Assembly (NCBI RefSeq): GCF_020360975.1
Contig: NW_025408671.1
Location: 4,650,001-4,714,000 of the forward strand
DNA: 64,000 nucleotides
From: Hirsutella rhossiliensis
Taxonomy: Eukaryota; Ascomycota; Sordariomycetes; Hypocreales; Ophiocordycipitaceae
Reading direction: 5' to 3'
The position numbers and the translations under genes were made by a program. The notes beneath the pieces are model-generated. The model was not told the DNA's origin. It saw nothing but the letters and a program-made list of their open reading frames with translations, and did no database searches. This document shows, piece by piece, positions 1 through 11,819 of this stretch. Position 1 is the stretch's first letter. Each line of letters begins with the position of its first letter.

Positions 1-1036
1 TGCACATGCTTTGCACCGTGCTCGACTGGAACTTGCATAAACATTCCAACGGCGCTGGAGAAAATGGTGGGAAGCCTTGAAGCGGCAGACCAGGTGGCCA
101 GATTGCGCCAGGCCAGGCTTGCTTATTGGCTCCCGTGCAAGACGGCACAGTATATCGTCTATTCACACTGTACTCTCTGCTCTGCTCAGGTACTCTGCAC
201 GGTCTTTGTCCCTTGGGCTTCGTCGAAGAGCAAACGAAGGTACAAAACTGGCGGAAAAGAGTGAACCTAGACAAGCTTTCAATGGGCCGAGCTCGATGAG
301 ACGGTCCTGCGACGGTTTCTCGCAGTGCAGTCCGAATCCAACAAGCGCCGCATGCTCTTTGTCTTACCTCCTTTTCATGCCAGGCACAATGGCAGTCACT
401 GCGCCACACCTTATTAAGATGACCTGGGCGGTGCCGGGATGAGTTCCCAGGTACCGGGTGTACCGTCTCGGGGCACTGTGCGGATGCTCAAGCTTCCCGA
501 GAGACACCGACTTTGTGCATGCCTCGGCAGCATCACGCAGGAAGCTTCGCTGCATTCGCCAAACATACTGTGCACACTCACCGCCTCGCCTCTTGGCGCG
601 GCCGTGAGGTGGCTGCAGAGCAGAGTTGATGGGCATACGGATACAAAGAGGCTCGAAACTCTACCGACAAACCTCCCCCTTTTCCGCAAACCTTGAAAAA
701 ATCCAAGGTGGCTGCCGGTGGGGAGTCGGCTAATGCTGGACAAGAAGTACACCACTTTCTCTGCCAGCCGTGCCGGGGCTGCAAGTACCTTGTCACCAGA
801 GCTCTCTCCTCCATGGTGCACCTAGCCCTAGTACTTACCCATAGCTTCTGCGGCTAAATCCTCCCCGGCCCCGGTGAAACAGCTAGCTGGTCGGTGAAGC
901 CATATTCCCCTCGTCCTCCTGCTCTCTCCTCCACCGCCTGGGGGACCCTTTTCCAATTCCACCACTGCCATTTCCCGCTCGTCCACCATCCAAGACAATT
1001 CGGGGGCCAGCTTGTGCTACCGCCACCGACGACATC
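1..1036. other. Non-coding upstream region
   Basis: No reading frame here has fungal protein character. The stretch ends in the 5' leader of the sphingolipid C9-methyltransferase gene, where pyrimidine-rich sequence precedes the start codon. Confidence 0.5.
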
Positions 1037-2937
1037 ATGTCGAAACCAACAAGCCTCAATGGCAGCGAGAGCGAGTTCGAGTTCATCGAGACTCCAAAGG
1101 CCTCGCCGCCGTCGTTTGAAAAGGAGGAGTGCGGCGTCCGTACTACAAAGGTAGGATGCAAGCTCCCAGCTCCCTGCTGCACTACCTCCACCTCATTCTC
1201 TCCTCGGTCCCAAGCTCCCAAATCGTCAGCGAGGGCTTTGCAGTCTCTCCCCAGCAGGACACGTCTCGCACGGCACCGCCTCTTCCCTGCAAATGTCACT
1301 GACGCGTCTGCTCCGTAGTACCTGTCCATCAAGAATGGCCCGCTGCCCGCCGACGGCCCCGGCTCCGACTCGTTCAATAACACGGCCCTCATCGCCATCC
1401 TCGTCGGCACCCCCCTCTACATGACCTGGAAGATTGGCGCTGGCCTCAAGACCTTTGTCTTCTTCGCCCTCCTCGTCGATGTCCCGCTTCTCGTCACATG
1501 GTGGCTCGTCGTCTCCGCCATCAGCCCCCGCCGCAACGAAAAGGCCAAGTTGCCGGGCCGCCCGGTCGAGTATTACCTGGATTTCAAGAAAGAGTCGGAC
1601 CGCGCCAAGTACCGCGGCTCCAACAAGATACCCATGGAGACCTTCCACGAGATGTACTTTGACGGCGACGTCGACTTCAAGGGCGACTGCCTCGAGGTCA
1701 TGGAATACCGCCACGACTGGGCCAGCTTCCGCTTCACCGTGAGCCTCATCAGGTTCTTTCTCCTTGGCACGATCCCCGAGCTCATCATGCACACCCGCTC
1801 CCAAGGTACGTCCCTTTCCAGCCTACCCGTAGATTGCAGGGCTCAATGCGTCCCTCGTACCGCTCGCGTGCGCCTGGCCATTTGCTGATGATACTGTCAT
1901 AGACGAGGAGCAAGTCCGAGAGCACTACGACCGCGGTGACGACTTTTACGGCTGGTTCCTTGGCCCTCGCATGATCTACACATCCGGCATCATATCCGAC
2001 ATTGACAAGGAGGAGTCTCTGGAACAGCTCCAAGACAACAAGCTGGCCATTGTCTGCGAAAAGATTAGCCTCAAGGCTGGCGAGAGGATGCTCGACATTG
2101 GCTGCGGCTGGGGCACCCTCGCTCGTTTCGCCAGCGAAAACTACGGCGCCCACGTCACCGGTGTCACGCTTGGCCGCAACCAGACGGCCTGGGGCAACAG
2201 CGCCATGCGCAAGGTTGGCATTCCCGAGGAGCAGAGCAAGGTTTTGTGCATGGACTATCGCGACATCCCCGTCCCCGAGGGCGGCTACAACAAGATCACA
2301 TGCCTGGAGATGGCCGAGCACGTCGGTGTCCGTCACTTCTCGGGCTTTCTCACCCAGGTCTACAACATGCTGGACGACGATGGCGTTTTTTTCCTCCAGA
2401 TTGCCGGCCTTCGCAAGCCCTGGCAATACGAGGATCTCATCTGGGGCCTGTTCATGAACAAGTACGTCTTTCCCGGTGCCGACGCGTCCACGCCTCTCGG
2501 ATGGGTCGTGGACAAGCTCGAGGGCTCTGGCTTTGAGATCAAGGGCATCGACACCATTGGCGTGCACTACTCGGCGACTCTCTGGCGCTGGTACCGCAAC
2601 TGGATGGCCAACCGCGACAAGGTTGAGGCCAAGTACGGCAAGCGCTGGTTCCGTGTATGTCCCTCCTCCTATGCTTCCCCTCTATTCCGCAAGCTGACAA
2701 TGTTGGGTTTGCTTGCAGATTTGGGAGTACTTCCTCGGCTACTCCACGATTGCCTCGCGTCAGGGCACCGCGACCTGCTTCCAGATCACGCTGGTCAAGA
2801 ACATCAACTCGACTCACAGAATTGAGGGCATCGACTCCCAATTCGCCCTGGCGGGTGCTCTCAAGAACTGCAAGGCCGACTTGCAGACTTGGGCTGCCAA
2901 GAACAAGGTGACATCGTCCACCGAGTTCCTGTCCTAA
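1037..2937 (+). CDS. Sphingolipid C9-methyltransferase (four exons)
   Basis: Adds the methyl branch at C9 of the sphingoid base of fungal glucosylceramides, using S-adenosylmethionine, at the ER membrane. Exons by splice sites: 1037-1150, 1319-1805, 1903-2654, 2719-2937, giving 523 residues in one frame. The N-terminus holds two hydrophobic segments (about residues 59-105) followed by the conserved YYLDFKKESDRAKYRGS region. The C-terminal half is a cyclopropane-fatty-acid-synthase-like methyltransferase with SAM motif LDIGCGWGTLARF near residue 265 and the family motif EHYDRGDDFYGWFLGPRMIY at the start of the domain. Length and the N-terminal membrane pair fit fungal C9-methyltransferases rather than bacterial cyclopropane synthases. 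The start is the first ATG after a pyrimidine-rich leader. Fungi may carry two paralogues; which one this is cannot be told. Confidence 0.93.
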
Positions 2938-3712
2938 TGTGGACCGCACAAGAGCGACGGTCCGCGTGACACGAGACCAGCTTGGAGGGAAAGATGAAGT
3001 CTGCACGTGGTGGGAGCTCGTCTTGGCTGGTCATTGGGTACACGTCTCGTGGACAAGTGTCAAGCTGCTTGGGCACGGCATGGAAGAGAGGGTCCAGGAG
3101 GCGGGGGGTTGCTGCGGCAAGGAGGATGCTGTGGAGAGTTGAGTTGAGGCATGGCGGTCGCGGGCGGCGCTCCGATCTTGTCGTGGATGGGATACGAAAA
3201 TCACTCGGTGTCGAATGTGTCTGACTAGAAGAGGGAGAGGAAGAATTGTGGTAGGCCATGGCCACGAGCTAGAAGAGCCGGCGGGGCTGTAGGGAGGGTT
3301 ATGGAGCAAAATGCGATTTGAGGCAGTCTTGCGACAGCTTTGTGATTGACGTCGAGCGCAACTGCACGGGGCTTGGCTTGTCTATTTGCACTTGCTCGTA
3401 TCAAGTTCAATTGTCGCTGGTCGGCTGGGTAGAGCCGGGGGTCGAGAGTGTACAGTAGGCCTAGAATGAGGCGACGCGGGGCGACTGGTGGTGCCGCTTC
3501 TCTCTCCTGCAACAACCAGCTACACACCAGCTCACACACCAGCTCACACACCAGCTCGTCAAGGTCAATCGGCGCGCGCGCACCCACTGAGAGAAGCATC
3601 TTGGTGAATCCAAAGCCGCCCCGGCGGGTTCGGTCGTCGCATGAAGCGCCTGCACGGGAGAGCGGCCGGGTGCATACATGCAAGGCGTGAGGGGCTCTTG
3701 TCGTTGCGGGGC
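2938..3712. other. Intergenic region with a short tandem repeat
   Basis: Separates two genes on the same strand and presumably holds the methyltransferase 3' end and the promoter of the dehydratase gene. Apart from the 12-bp tandem repeat at 3516-3558, nothing is recognised. Confidence 0.5.
3516..3558 (+). repeat. 12-bp tandem repeat
   Basis: About 3.5 copies of the unit ccagctcacaca lie in the presumed promoter of the downstream dehydratase gene. The first copy lacks one base. Confidence 0.8.
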
Positions 3713-4968
3713 ATGAAAGGGCCAGACTCATGCCTTGCGGCGAGGACGACGATGCGAAGCGCGGTGGCTGTGACGGGGCCGCGCCGGGGCTGTGGGAGGA
3801 CTGCGCGATGGCTCTCGACCACCGCCACCAATGCTGATGCGGGATCCTCGCCGTCGTCGTCGCCGGCGGATGCGACGAACAGCCCGCAGACCATGGAGCA
3901 AGTCATGACGCGCCGTCCACCCAAGTTCATCCCAGACTACCTCACCCCGATGCCCTCGCACCTGCTAGCAACCCTCCTCACCGACCTCACAACCGGCACC
4001 GCGCCGCGGCCGCGGCCGTCGTCGCCCGCGGTGCAAACCCCGCCGCCGCCACTACCGCAGGGCCACCACCTCGTCTACTTCCCCATCCAGACGCCGCCGT
4101 CGGGCCTCGCAGCCGACGGCGCCGACGGCGACCACGAGCCGCCGCCGCAGGGGGGGCTGCGCCGCCGCCGGCTGTGGGCCGGCGGCGAGCTCGTCTTCCG
4201 CGACGGGTGGCGTCAGGGGTTGCGGCTGGATGGGCGCCCGTGGGCGTGTAGCGAGGCGCTCGAAAGGGTGCGCCGGGTGCCCGCTGGACAGGGGGATAAG
4301 GTCTTTGTCGATGTGTGGCGACGCTATGGGCTGGGCCATGAGAGGGAGCGCGAGGGGTGGGATGTTGAGGAGAGGCGGACGCTGGTGTTTATGCCCATTC
4401 CGGACCTCAAGCCTGCTGCCTCCTGCTCCTCCTCCTCTCCTTCAAAGACATGCGAGTCCCAGCCTCCTCCGACTCGGCGGTTTGTCAAATGTACACGAAC
4501 TCTCCCCCTTACCCCTATTCCACCCACCGCAAGAAAGCATCACATATACTCACCCACCACCTCCTCACAGACCCGCACCCGCCCAGCCTCAGCGTCCCCA
4601 TCCGACCCCCGACCCCAGCCCACCTCTTCCACTTCTCAGCCCTGACCCTCAACGCCCACGCCATCCACCTCGACCCGCGCTACGCCGCCGCCACCGACGG
4701 CCACCGCGCCCTCCTCGTCCACGGGCCTCTCGCCCTCGCCCTCATGCTGCGCGTCCTCGCCGCCGCCTGCAGCGACAGCAGCGACCATGGCCGCGCCGAG
4801 GGCATCGTCCGCCGCCTGACGTACCGCAACTACGCCCCGCTCTACGTCGGCGAGCCCATGACCGTCTGCGCGAGGAGGCTTGCCGCCCCGTGCATGTGGG
4901 ATGTTTGGGTCGAGGGGCCTGGCGGTGCTTTGGCCGTCAAGGGCACGGCTGAGGTCGAGGCCGAGTGA
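3713..4968 (+). CDS. Mitochondrial 3-hydroxyacyl-thioester dehydratase, Htd2 type
   Basis: Hot-dog-fold dehydratase of mitochondrial type II fatty acid synthesis, which removes water from 3-hydroxyacyl-ACP on the way to octanoyl-ACP for lipoate. Two exons, 3713-4490 and 4571-4968, joined across an 80-bp intron (gtacac..cacag), give 391 residues. The N-terminus is rich in Arg/Ser/Thr and poor in acidic residues (around MRSAVAVTGPRRGCGRTARW), as expected of a mitochondrial presequence. PKFIPDYLTPMPSHLLATLL and the C-terminal LFHFSALTLNAHAIHLD and TYRNYAPLYVGEPM are typical of fungal Htd2 proteins. The middle is stretched by proline- and glycine-rich low complexity. An in-frame ATG at 3752 is an alternative start. 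The gene converges on the GPI13 gene, with 353 bp between the stops. Confidence 0.85.
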
Positions 4969-5321
4969 GACTGACGGCCGCGGCGGCTGGAGATGGGCAC
5001 GCGTCAGGACGAGGAAGAGTTGGGGGTGTTTGTTGTGTGGCGGCAACACGTCGAATCATCCACCAAACTGTGCATCAGGACAGGGACTTGGGAAATCAAC
5101 TGTACGCTAAATCGAAGGCGAATATATAGCCGTTGCCAATGTATCTGTATGTGTCAGGGCGCCAAGCTCCTAGAACCACCTACCCCCTGCATGTGTGAAA
5201 ACAGGGGAAATCTGTCCGACTGTGAGCCAAAGGTATAAACAAGCCCTATCTCTGGCTTCTCTACTTCTGCGCCCATGTCACACAACACAAGCCAGAGAGC
5301 GTGCATGACACGACGTCGCCA
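4969..5321. other. Intergenic region between convergent genes
   Basis: Shared 3' flank of the Htd2-type gene (+) and GPI13 (-). No gene or strong repeat is seen. Confidence 0.5.
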
Positions 5322-8300
5322 CTACTCGGCCCATCCAAAAACCTCACTCACGGAGAGCGTGTTGCTCCGCAAGCCCGCCAGCGTCACCGCCACCACCACC
5401 ACGTCGAGCACCAGCAGCAGCACCGCCGCCATCATGAAGCGCGGGCTGAAGACGCGGTACAGCATGAGGTGGCGCCGCAGCCAGCCCGCCCAGCTCATGG
5501 TGGCGAGGGCCTCGACGGCGTAGTAGGCGACGAAGATGCCCGCCGCCCGCGCCACCGCCTCGAGCACGCCCCTCTGCTTGGGCCCCGTCTTCCATAGCGC
5601 CAGCAGCGGCACGCACGCCGCCGCCAGCACCTGGCCCGCAAACGTGTTGAGCGCCACGACGAGCGGCGACCACGGGTAGCGGATGGTGAAGAGCGGCACA
5701 AAGGCGCTGTCCCATTGGATGCTCGACAGCGCCGCCTGGTGGCCCGTCTTGAAGAAGTAAAAGTTGCCGAGCATGGCGAGCACCACGGGGCCGATGCTCT
5801 CCGTCTTGAGGCCATTGTAGTCCAGCACCTCGACGAGCGAGAGCACCTGCCACAGCATGAGCGCGAGGGCGCCCGAGCCCATCGGCTTCGAGAGAAGCAG
5901 GCAGGCCCCGAGGATATTGAGCGGCAACATGAGGTAGCGCGCGCCGAGCGTGTTGGCGTAGCCGAGGATGACGACGCGGGCCTGACCTGTCTTGGACGTG
6001 GCCGACACAATGGACACGCACGGCGGCGCCCATACAAAGGCGGTCGTGCCAGCCACAAGCGCCAGCGCCAGGCCCAGCTGCGCAAGATAGACGCCCACCG
6101 CCTTGAGCGTCCCTTCCGGCAGCCTGCCGGCTAGCCAGTCGCCGTTGTCGGCCGCGTCGATAACCCAGTAGACGGCCGACATGAAGAGTCCGACCCGGAA
6201 GACATAGCCGATCCAGGTTGGCGCCAGGCCCTCGTATGACCTCATCGGCACGAGAAACGACTTGATGACCGAGGGAAGAACCACAAGCACGACAAAGGGG
6301 ATGACGAGTTGCCACGGGGCCGACGTCGACGATGCGGCAGACGCATAGTAGGTGGACGTGCAGTAGGGCATCTGTTCCTCGCGACAGAGCTTCGAGTACG
6401 ACGCCAGCCGGCCAAGGACGACAAACGCAACCGAGTGGTAGATGGCCATGGTGCGATCCACCTTGGACTCGATGCGGAAAGAGGCTACCGCCGAGGCCAC
6501 GCCAAAGGTCGTGAGGAAGAAGAGGAGGATCGAGTCTTCCCAGATGGTATACGAGTTGGACGCGAATCCCACAGAGTGGCTGAGCGTAAAGACAACCGAC
6601 AGCCACCCCCAAAAGTCGCGCGGCAGCAGGTTGAGGAGCGTCTTGCCGCCCTCGTGCAGCGAGGTCCCGACACTGGTCATCATCAGTGTCATCACCAAGG
6701 CAGCCAGCCCATCCATGGGCTGCCCACGGTAGACGGCAGCAAAGATGAGGGCCCCCGTGACAAAGAGGAACCGGATACCCCAGAGTCCGCGCAGCATGTC
6801 CTTGTGGTAGTACTGGTCGGCGTGGGATTCAATCTCGCCCGTGAATCCAACCAGTTCAAGCTTCTTCTCGGCGTAGTCGAGTTCCACGTCGTTCATGACA
6901 GCGTAGGCATCATCAGGACTCCTGGACGAGTACATGAACAGGATCACGACACCAACAGCGGTGATGAAGACGCCGGCTACCATGCGCGGCACATCAAACC
7001 GCGCCCACAGGCCCTTGCAAACTTGAAGCGTTTTCGCCTGGAACATGCCAAAGGCATCGTACGTGTCCCGCTCCGACATGCCGCCGGCGTTGGCCAGCGC
7101 CCACAACGCGGCGGGAGACCCCGGCTCCGAGCTCTGAGAGACGCCGCGAGCGGCAAAGTACGACTTTTGGTAGCGCTCGATGCCGGCAGAGGCCATGCGC
7201 GATACTGCGGCGAGGTTGGCCCAGTCGCTGCCGCGCGGCCCGGCAAAGGCCTCCTCGATGGGGCGCCCCAGGTTGTTGTAAGGAATGGGGATGCCGAGGA
7301 GCAGCGCAAGGGTCGGCACGAGGTCAATCTGGTTCACGGGCCGGATTTTGGCCGTTGCCGGGGGCGTCGCAAACTCGGGCGACGTGCGTCCAAAGACGGG
7401 CTTCTTCGAGTACATCCACAGCGCCGCCTCGACCTCATCGTCGCTCTCGCCGCCGTGGTCGCCCTTGCTGTCCATGCCGTGATCGCCCATGACGACCAAC
7501 AGGGTATCATCGTCGATCTCGGCCGTCAGCTTGCGGAGAAATCCGTCCATTTGCTGCAACTTCGCGTTCATGGCAGGGTGATCGGGTCCATACCGGTGCC
7601 CGGCGTGATCGACACCGAGACAATGGCCGATGAGCAAGTCCCACTGCCCATTGTTGCTGCTGGCGTCCAGCAGAGGAAAAATGTTGTCGATGACGCCATT
7701 ATCGACGGTATGGAGATCCCAGACGTTGAAGCTATCGTAGGCCTTGGAAATGTTGGGCTCGAAATAGCCCGGGAAGAGAGACCACCAGGTGTCGTCGCCC
7801 ACGTGGGCAATCTTCTTGCCGGCGCCCCGTAGCTGCATCAGCAGGTTATCCTCGTCAATGGCGGTCCCGGCAAAGTTGCTTCCGGCGTCGATAAACGTAG
7901 GTAGCGTGCCCGTCGTCAGGCCCTTGAGCCTCTGGAGCGTCGTGGTCGGGGGGTCGGCGATGAAGGGCCTCAGGAAGGCATGTCGAGGCGAGGCAGCCGC
8001 CGTGTCGTGCAAGAAGGGCAGGGCGTTGTGAAACCGGCGCGCGCCGGACGGGTCCTCGGGGATGGTGAAGTCGTAGCGAAGGGCGTCGATGACGACGACG
8101 ACGGCGCGGTCAAACGTCTTGGAATGCCAGCAGCCGCCGTCGACGTCGAGTGAGGCCAGCTTGCTGCCAATGGGCGGCAGCGCGCACTGCGACTTTTCCT
8201 CGAGCACCAGCCGCGTCAGCAGAAACCCGCTGGTGAAGAGCCATATGCCGACGGCGTGGATGACGAGCAGCCACGCCCAAAAGGCGACGGCCCATCTCCA

Positions 8301-8513
8301 GCGCCTCTCGTACGCCTTGCGCCTCTGCTCGTTCAGAGCCTCCCTCTGCTTCCCCAGCCCCTCCAGCCTCTGCTTCTCCGTCCGCTGGCCCTCGCCGGCC
8401 GCTTCGGCGCGCTTTGCCTGCCCCCATTGCTCCGCGATGGCCGTGTACTCGCTCTTTGGCGGCGCGCCATCTCGTCCTGGGGCCCTGGGGTCGGGGCTGT
8501 TGGGCGGTGGCAT
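5322..8513 (-). CDS. GPI ethanolamine phosphate transferase 3 (Gpi13/PIG-O)
   Basis: Transfers phosphoethanolamine to the third mannose of the GPI precursor in the ER, the group through which the anchor is attached to protein. A single exon of 1,063 residues, the usual length. After a charged N-terminal tail comes a membrane segment (about 72-101), then the lumenal alkaline-phosphatase-fold domain. Visible metal and active-site motifs are VIDALRYDF (141-149), TTGTLPTF, HVGDDTWWSLFPGYF, HCLGVDHAGHRYGPDHPAM and VMGDHGMDSKGDHGG. The C-terminal half has many hydrophobic helices. The reading frame is open further upstream but without an ATG, so MPPPNSPDP at 8513 is taken as the start. DHAGHRYGP with the MGDHGM context favours Gpi13 over Mcd4 or Gpi7. 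Confidence 0.94.
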   Translation of the reverse strand: MPPPNSPDPRAPGRDGAPPKSEYTAIAEQWGQAKRAEAAGEGQRTEKQRLEGLGKQREALNEQRRKAYERRWRWAVAFWAWLLVIHAVGIWLFTSGFLLTRLVLEEKSQCALPPIGSKLASLDVDGGCWHSKTFDRAVVVVIDALRYDFTIPEDPSGARRFHNALPFLHDTAAASPRHAFLRPFIADPPTTTLQRLKGLTTGTLPTFIDAGSNFAGTAIDEDNLLMQLRGAGKKIAHVGDDTWWSLFPGYFEPNISKAYDSFNVWDLHTVDNGVIDNIFPLLDASSNNGQWDLLIGHCLGVDHAGHRYGPDHPAMNAKLQQMDGFLRKLTAEIDDDTLLVVMGDHGMDSKGDHGGESDDEVEAALWMYSKKPVFGRTSPEFATPPATAKIRPVNQIDLVPTLALLLGIPIPYNNLGRPIEEAFAGPRGSDWANLAAVSRMASAGIERYQKSYFAARGVSQSSEPGSPAALWALANAGGMSERDTYDAFGMFQAKTLQVCKGLWARFDVPRMVAGVFITAVGVVILFMYSSRSPDDAYAVMNDVELDYAEKKLELVGFTGEIESHADQYYHKDMLRGLWGIRFLFVTGALIFAAVYRGQPMDGLAALVMTLMMTSVGTSLHEGGKTLLNLLPRDFWGWLSVVFTLSHSVGFASNSYTIWEDSILLFFLTTFGVASAVASFRIESKVDRTMAIYHSVAFVVLGRLASYSKLCREEQMPYCTSTYYASAASSTSAPWQLVIPFVVLVVLPSVIKSFLVPMRSYEGLAPTWIGYVFRVGLFMSAVYWVIDAADNGDWLAGRLPEGTLKAVGVYLAQLGLALALVAGTTAFVWAPPCVSIVSATSKTGQARVVILGYANTLGARYLMLPLNILGACLLLSKPMGSGALALMLWQVLSLVEVLDYNGLKTESIGPVVLAMLGNFYFFKTGHQAALSSIQWDSAFVPLFTIRYPWSPLVVALNTFAGQVLAAACVPLLALWKTGPKQRGVLEAVARAAGIFVAYYAVEALATMSWAGWLRRHLMLYRVFSPRFMMAAVLLLVLDVVVVAVTLAGLRSNTLSVSEVFGWAE

Positions 8514-9253
8514 CCTTTTCGTTTTGACGGGCTTGCCGCGGTCGGAGCCAGAGCCATTGGCCGCCGCCCTCGGGTCTGGCAGATGGGCGGCGCGTGCGAA
8601 CGTGTACAAGAAACGAGGACGGTCGAGGGGAGCGAAGAGACGAGGCGAGAAGCGGTCAAGGGAGGAGACAAGTCGGGTTGGGGCAGCTCAAGGTTGGTTG
8701 AGCCGAGGAATATCGACCTTTTGGTCAAGGTACCTTAGCTGTATCCACTTGCATGCCTCTGGCGGCCCACCTGTCAAGTACTAGATGTATACGGTACACG
8801 TTTGCGCTATCAGGCGCTGTCAAGCTCGACGAGCTGCAAATTTTATGTTAGGCCCTGTTGTAAACTTGGCAAAAGGAGCGCATTTCGGTTTAAAAGCAAA
8901 AGAACTGTAGTCGGCACTCATGACTGCTTCTCATCGTCAAATGTACACTCAATTGCGCCCGTGATTCCGTCCGTTCCCTCATAACTGTTGACTGTGTACC
9001 CTCCAAAGGTGCCGTATCACGTTCTCGACTGTAATGCACCATGTGCAGCCATCATTCCAAGTAATAAAGCCGCCCAAGATGCTTCCCCCCTCGCAAACGC
9101 CAGAATTGGTCGCCCCGCGTCCTTGTCCTGTATATACATACCTTCTTTATATGCGTCGTCACGAGCCTGTCATGGGCTCATAGCTCGTCTGTTCGTCGGT
9201 TCAGTCCATCAACCAACATGGCTCGCCTCGCCTCCCCCCTCCCCTCAAAAAAA
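8514..9253. other. Intergenic region
   Basis: Promoter side of GPI13 and 3' flank of the b561-type gene, both on the minus strand. No gene, tRNA or clear repeat is seen. Confidence 0.5.
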
Positions 9254-11819
9254 TCATTCAAACATGTCCTGTCCTGACGGCCGCGAAGCGGTACTAGCCG
9301 CTGCTCTCCGTTCCTGTCTCCGCCGACGCCGCCTGTCGTCGGCTGCCGCAGAGTCCGGGGCCACGCCGGGTCCACTGGGCGACAGGCTCATCTGGCTCCA
9401 CGTCCCGTGGCTTTCTGGGCTCCCTAGGCTCGAGACGGTCTGCCCGGCCTGCGGCGCTGCACCCGAGGGGCCGGGCTGTCCCGAAAAATAAGCAGAGTCC
9501 TTGCCTCGCCGGGCTCCCTTGGCGAACGCCGGGTGGGGGGGTGAAAGCGGTGCCAGTTGATCTTCCTCTTCAGCGGCACGCTCTGCAGCACGCTCCGCCG
9601 CCCGCTCCATCCTTCGTTGCTGGCTCCCGTCTCTCCGGTATCGCCGACCTTGACCGGGTGCTTCAAGGCCCGAGAGGCTACTCATCGAGTCGCCGTGACC
9701 CCTTGGCCCGCGCGTCGCCAAGGCCTCCTCCTCGGTCAACCGCCTGAGCGTCACGTTGCGGTCCCGGTCGTCGTGGACCTTGAGCTTAACGCTGAGCGGC
9801 TGACTCTGCGGCGAGCCGTAGCGCTCCCTGTTGTCGAGGTGGCTGCGTTCCTCGTCGGCGGCAAGACTGCTAGCCCGTGCCGCCGCTGCCGTTGCCGCAC
9901 GCTCGACGGCTCTCGTCCGTCGCGAAGGAGACCCTCGATGGGGGCGACGGCCATCTGCTGACATGTTCGAGCCTTCTACTTCGGAGCGTGACAAGTCCCG
10001 AGGATCGGTTGGCCGCGACTTGGAGTGCCCCCCGGGCGCCGGCGGAGGCATTGGAGCGCCGTGGCTGCCGGCCGCGGGCCGCGAGACTACCGACGACTCC
10101 GTGATTTCCGACAGGTCTGTGTCTCCCGCCCGGCCCGTGGGACGTCTGGGTGGAGGGTGCCGCAAGTTCCTTCTCGTCGGTGATAGGTATCCGTCACCGG
10201 TGTATCTGGGGGCCTGCGTCCCAGACCGCATCTCCTCTTCCTCTCGCAGGCGTTCTTCTTCCCTCCTCGCTCGCCTGTCCGCCATCTTCTTGGCGAGCCA
10301 ACCGCCTCCCAGCCCAGCGAGGATGCCTTTGGCAAAGCCGCCGCCCGATCTATCGGTGACCGGCCGGCGGGAGGGGCTCACAAAAGACGAGTAGTCGGAC
10401 TCGTCGTAATCTCTGCCAACGGACTCACGCGCGTACATGGGGCGGGGCGTCACGGGGCGTCGCAGGTCTCTGTCGTCGATGCCGCTTCTGCCCTGGACAA
10501 TGGGTGGTGGATTCGCCGACGGTGGAAGCAGAGTCGTGTTGGTCACGGCGCGAGGGTCCTGCCTGTAGTCGTCGGTGTAGTCGCTGCTTAACTCGCTCAT
10601 TGTCGGGGCGCCTCGCCTGGATCGCTGTCGTCGGGGTGTCTCTGTAGACACGGCAGAGTATTCCTCATCTCGTCGACTTTGCCGTCGGTTCGTGAAGCTC
10701 GAGAAGAGCTTCCCAGCACCGAGGCCCGCGACAGCCCCTCCGAGCACCTTCATCATCCCGCCCCCTTGGTTCCGTGGGGGGGTCGTCTCAGAATACTTTT
10801 CGCCGAGAAAGCTCTCAGACCCGCGTCTTGATGGGATGACCTCTGGCCCGTGGCTTCTGCTGTAGGACCGCGACCGAGCCCGACTCCGGCTCCTGCCTTG
10901 GCCCTGGTCTTTATTCCGCCTTCGCAGCATGGTCCAGATGCCTGCGCCGGCTGCCAGCGGTCCCAACCATCTCGTCCATCCTTCTTTATGAGGCTTGGGG
11001 TCTGTGGAGAAATACTCCGACTCGGTGATCCGGGTACGGCCTGCTTCGGAACGGGCCCCGCTCATGTAGAGCTCGCGGCGACCGGCGGACCGATAGCTCA
11101 GGACGAAGTACACGAAGAGGAGGAAAGTCATCCAGAGCGCATACAAGATGAAGAGATATCTGGGCGAGCCGTAGAGAGTGAGTCCCAGAGGCACTTGGAC
11201 GATGCCCAAGAGCGCAATGGTTCGCCCAGACCATTGATGAATCATGATGCGCAGCGATCGAATTTTGGCAATGTGGCGGACTAGGCGACCTCCGACCAGT
11301 TGGAGGATGAAGATCACGAGTATAGCAACCCCGATGCCGTGATGGGGATTCGACAAGCTTCGCTTCGGCCCGACGGCAAAGTATCCCAGGATGAAGACGG
11401 CGAGGAGCATGAGGCCTGCAAGAACTTGCAGCTGCGCATGGTAGACGACGGCATGGCCCGGCTGCCTCGAGTAGAAGCGCGCCATCATGACGGAGCTGGG
11501 CACGATGAGGAGGAAGACGAGAGCCGCCATGACTCCATGCGCCACGACGATGCGGTGGTATTGGGAGAGGGTCGAGAAACGATTTCCCATTCCTGCGACC
11601 CAGGATTAGCTTTGGGGACGACAAGCGACAGGCGGCGGCAAGGAGGTAAGCGGTAGTCTTACCATTGTAGCGCATGGTGTCAAAGTTGAGGCCTTGCAGG
11701 TTGGGAAGCAGGAAGGTGTTCCTGGAGAAGTCCCACGTCCCGTCGCCGACCGCCATTGTGTCGGAGCTGTATCCCGCAGCGCCGGGCGGCGAGAAGTCGC
11801 CCGTTGTCGCCGGCGCCAT
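9254..11819 (-). CDS. Cytochrome b561-type integral membrane protein with a long basic, disordered tail
   Basis: Two exons, 11819-11663 and 11592-9254, separated by a 70-bp intron, give 831 residues. After a 50-residue N-terminus (MAPATTGDFSPPGAAGYSSD onward) come five to six hydrophobic helices within about residues 65-260. Histidines lie in the pattern of b561 haem ligands (YHRIVVAHGVMAAL, AVVYHAQLQVLAGL, PHHGIGVAILV, IMIHQWSGRTIALLGIVQ). This matches fungal b561/ferric-reductase-like membrane domains, which move electrons across a membrane. No DOMON domain precedes it. The C-terminal 500 or so residues are low-complexity, rich in Arg/Ser/Glu, with SRSRARSRSYSRS-type runs and repeated glycine-rich GGGFAKGILAGLGGGWLAKK-like segments. 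Electron donor and acceptor are unknown. Confidence 0.82.

Noticed and set aside
6309..7832. 507-codon open frame on the plus strand
   Set aside because: It lies entirely opposite GPI13, has Arg/His/Gly-heavy composition and no domain; a mirror effect of GC-rich codon use.
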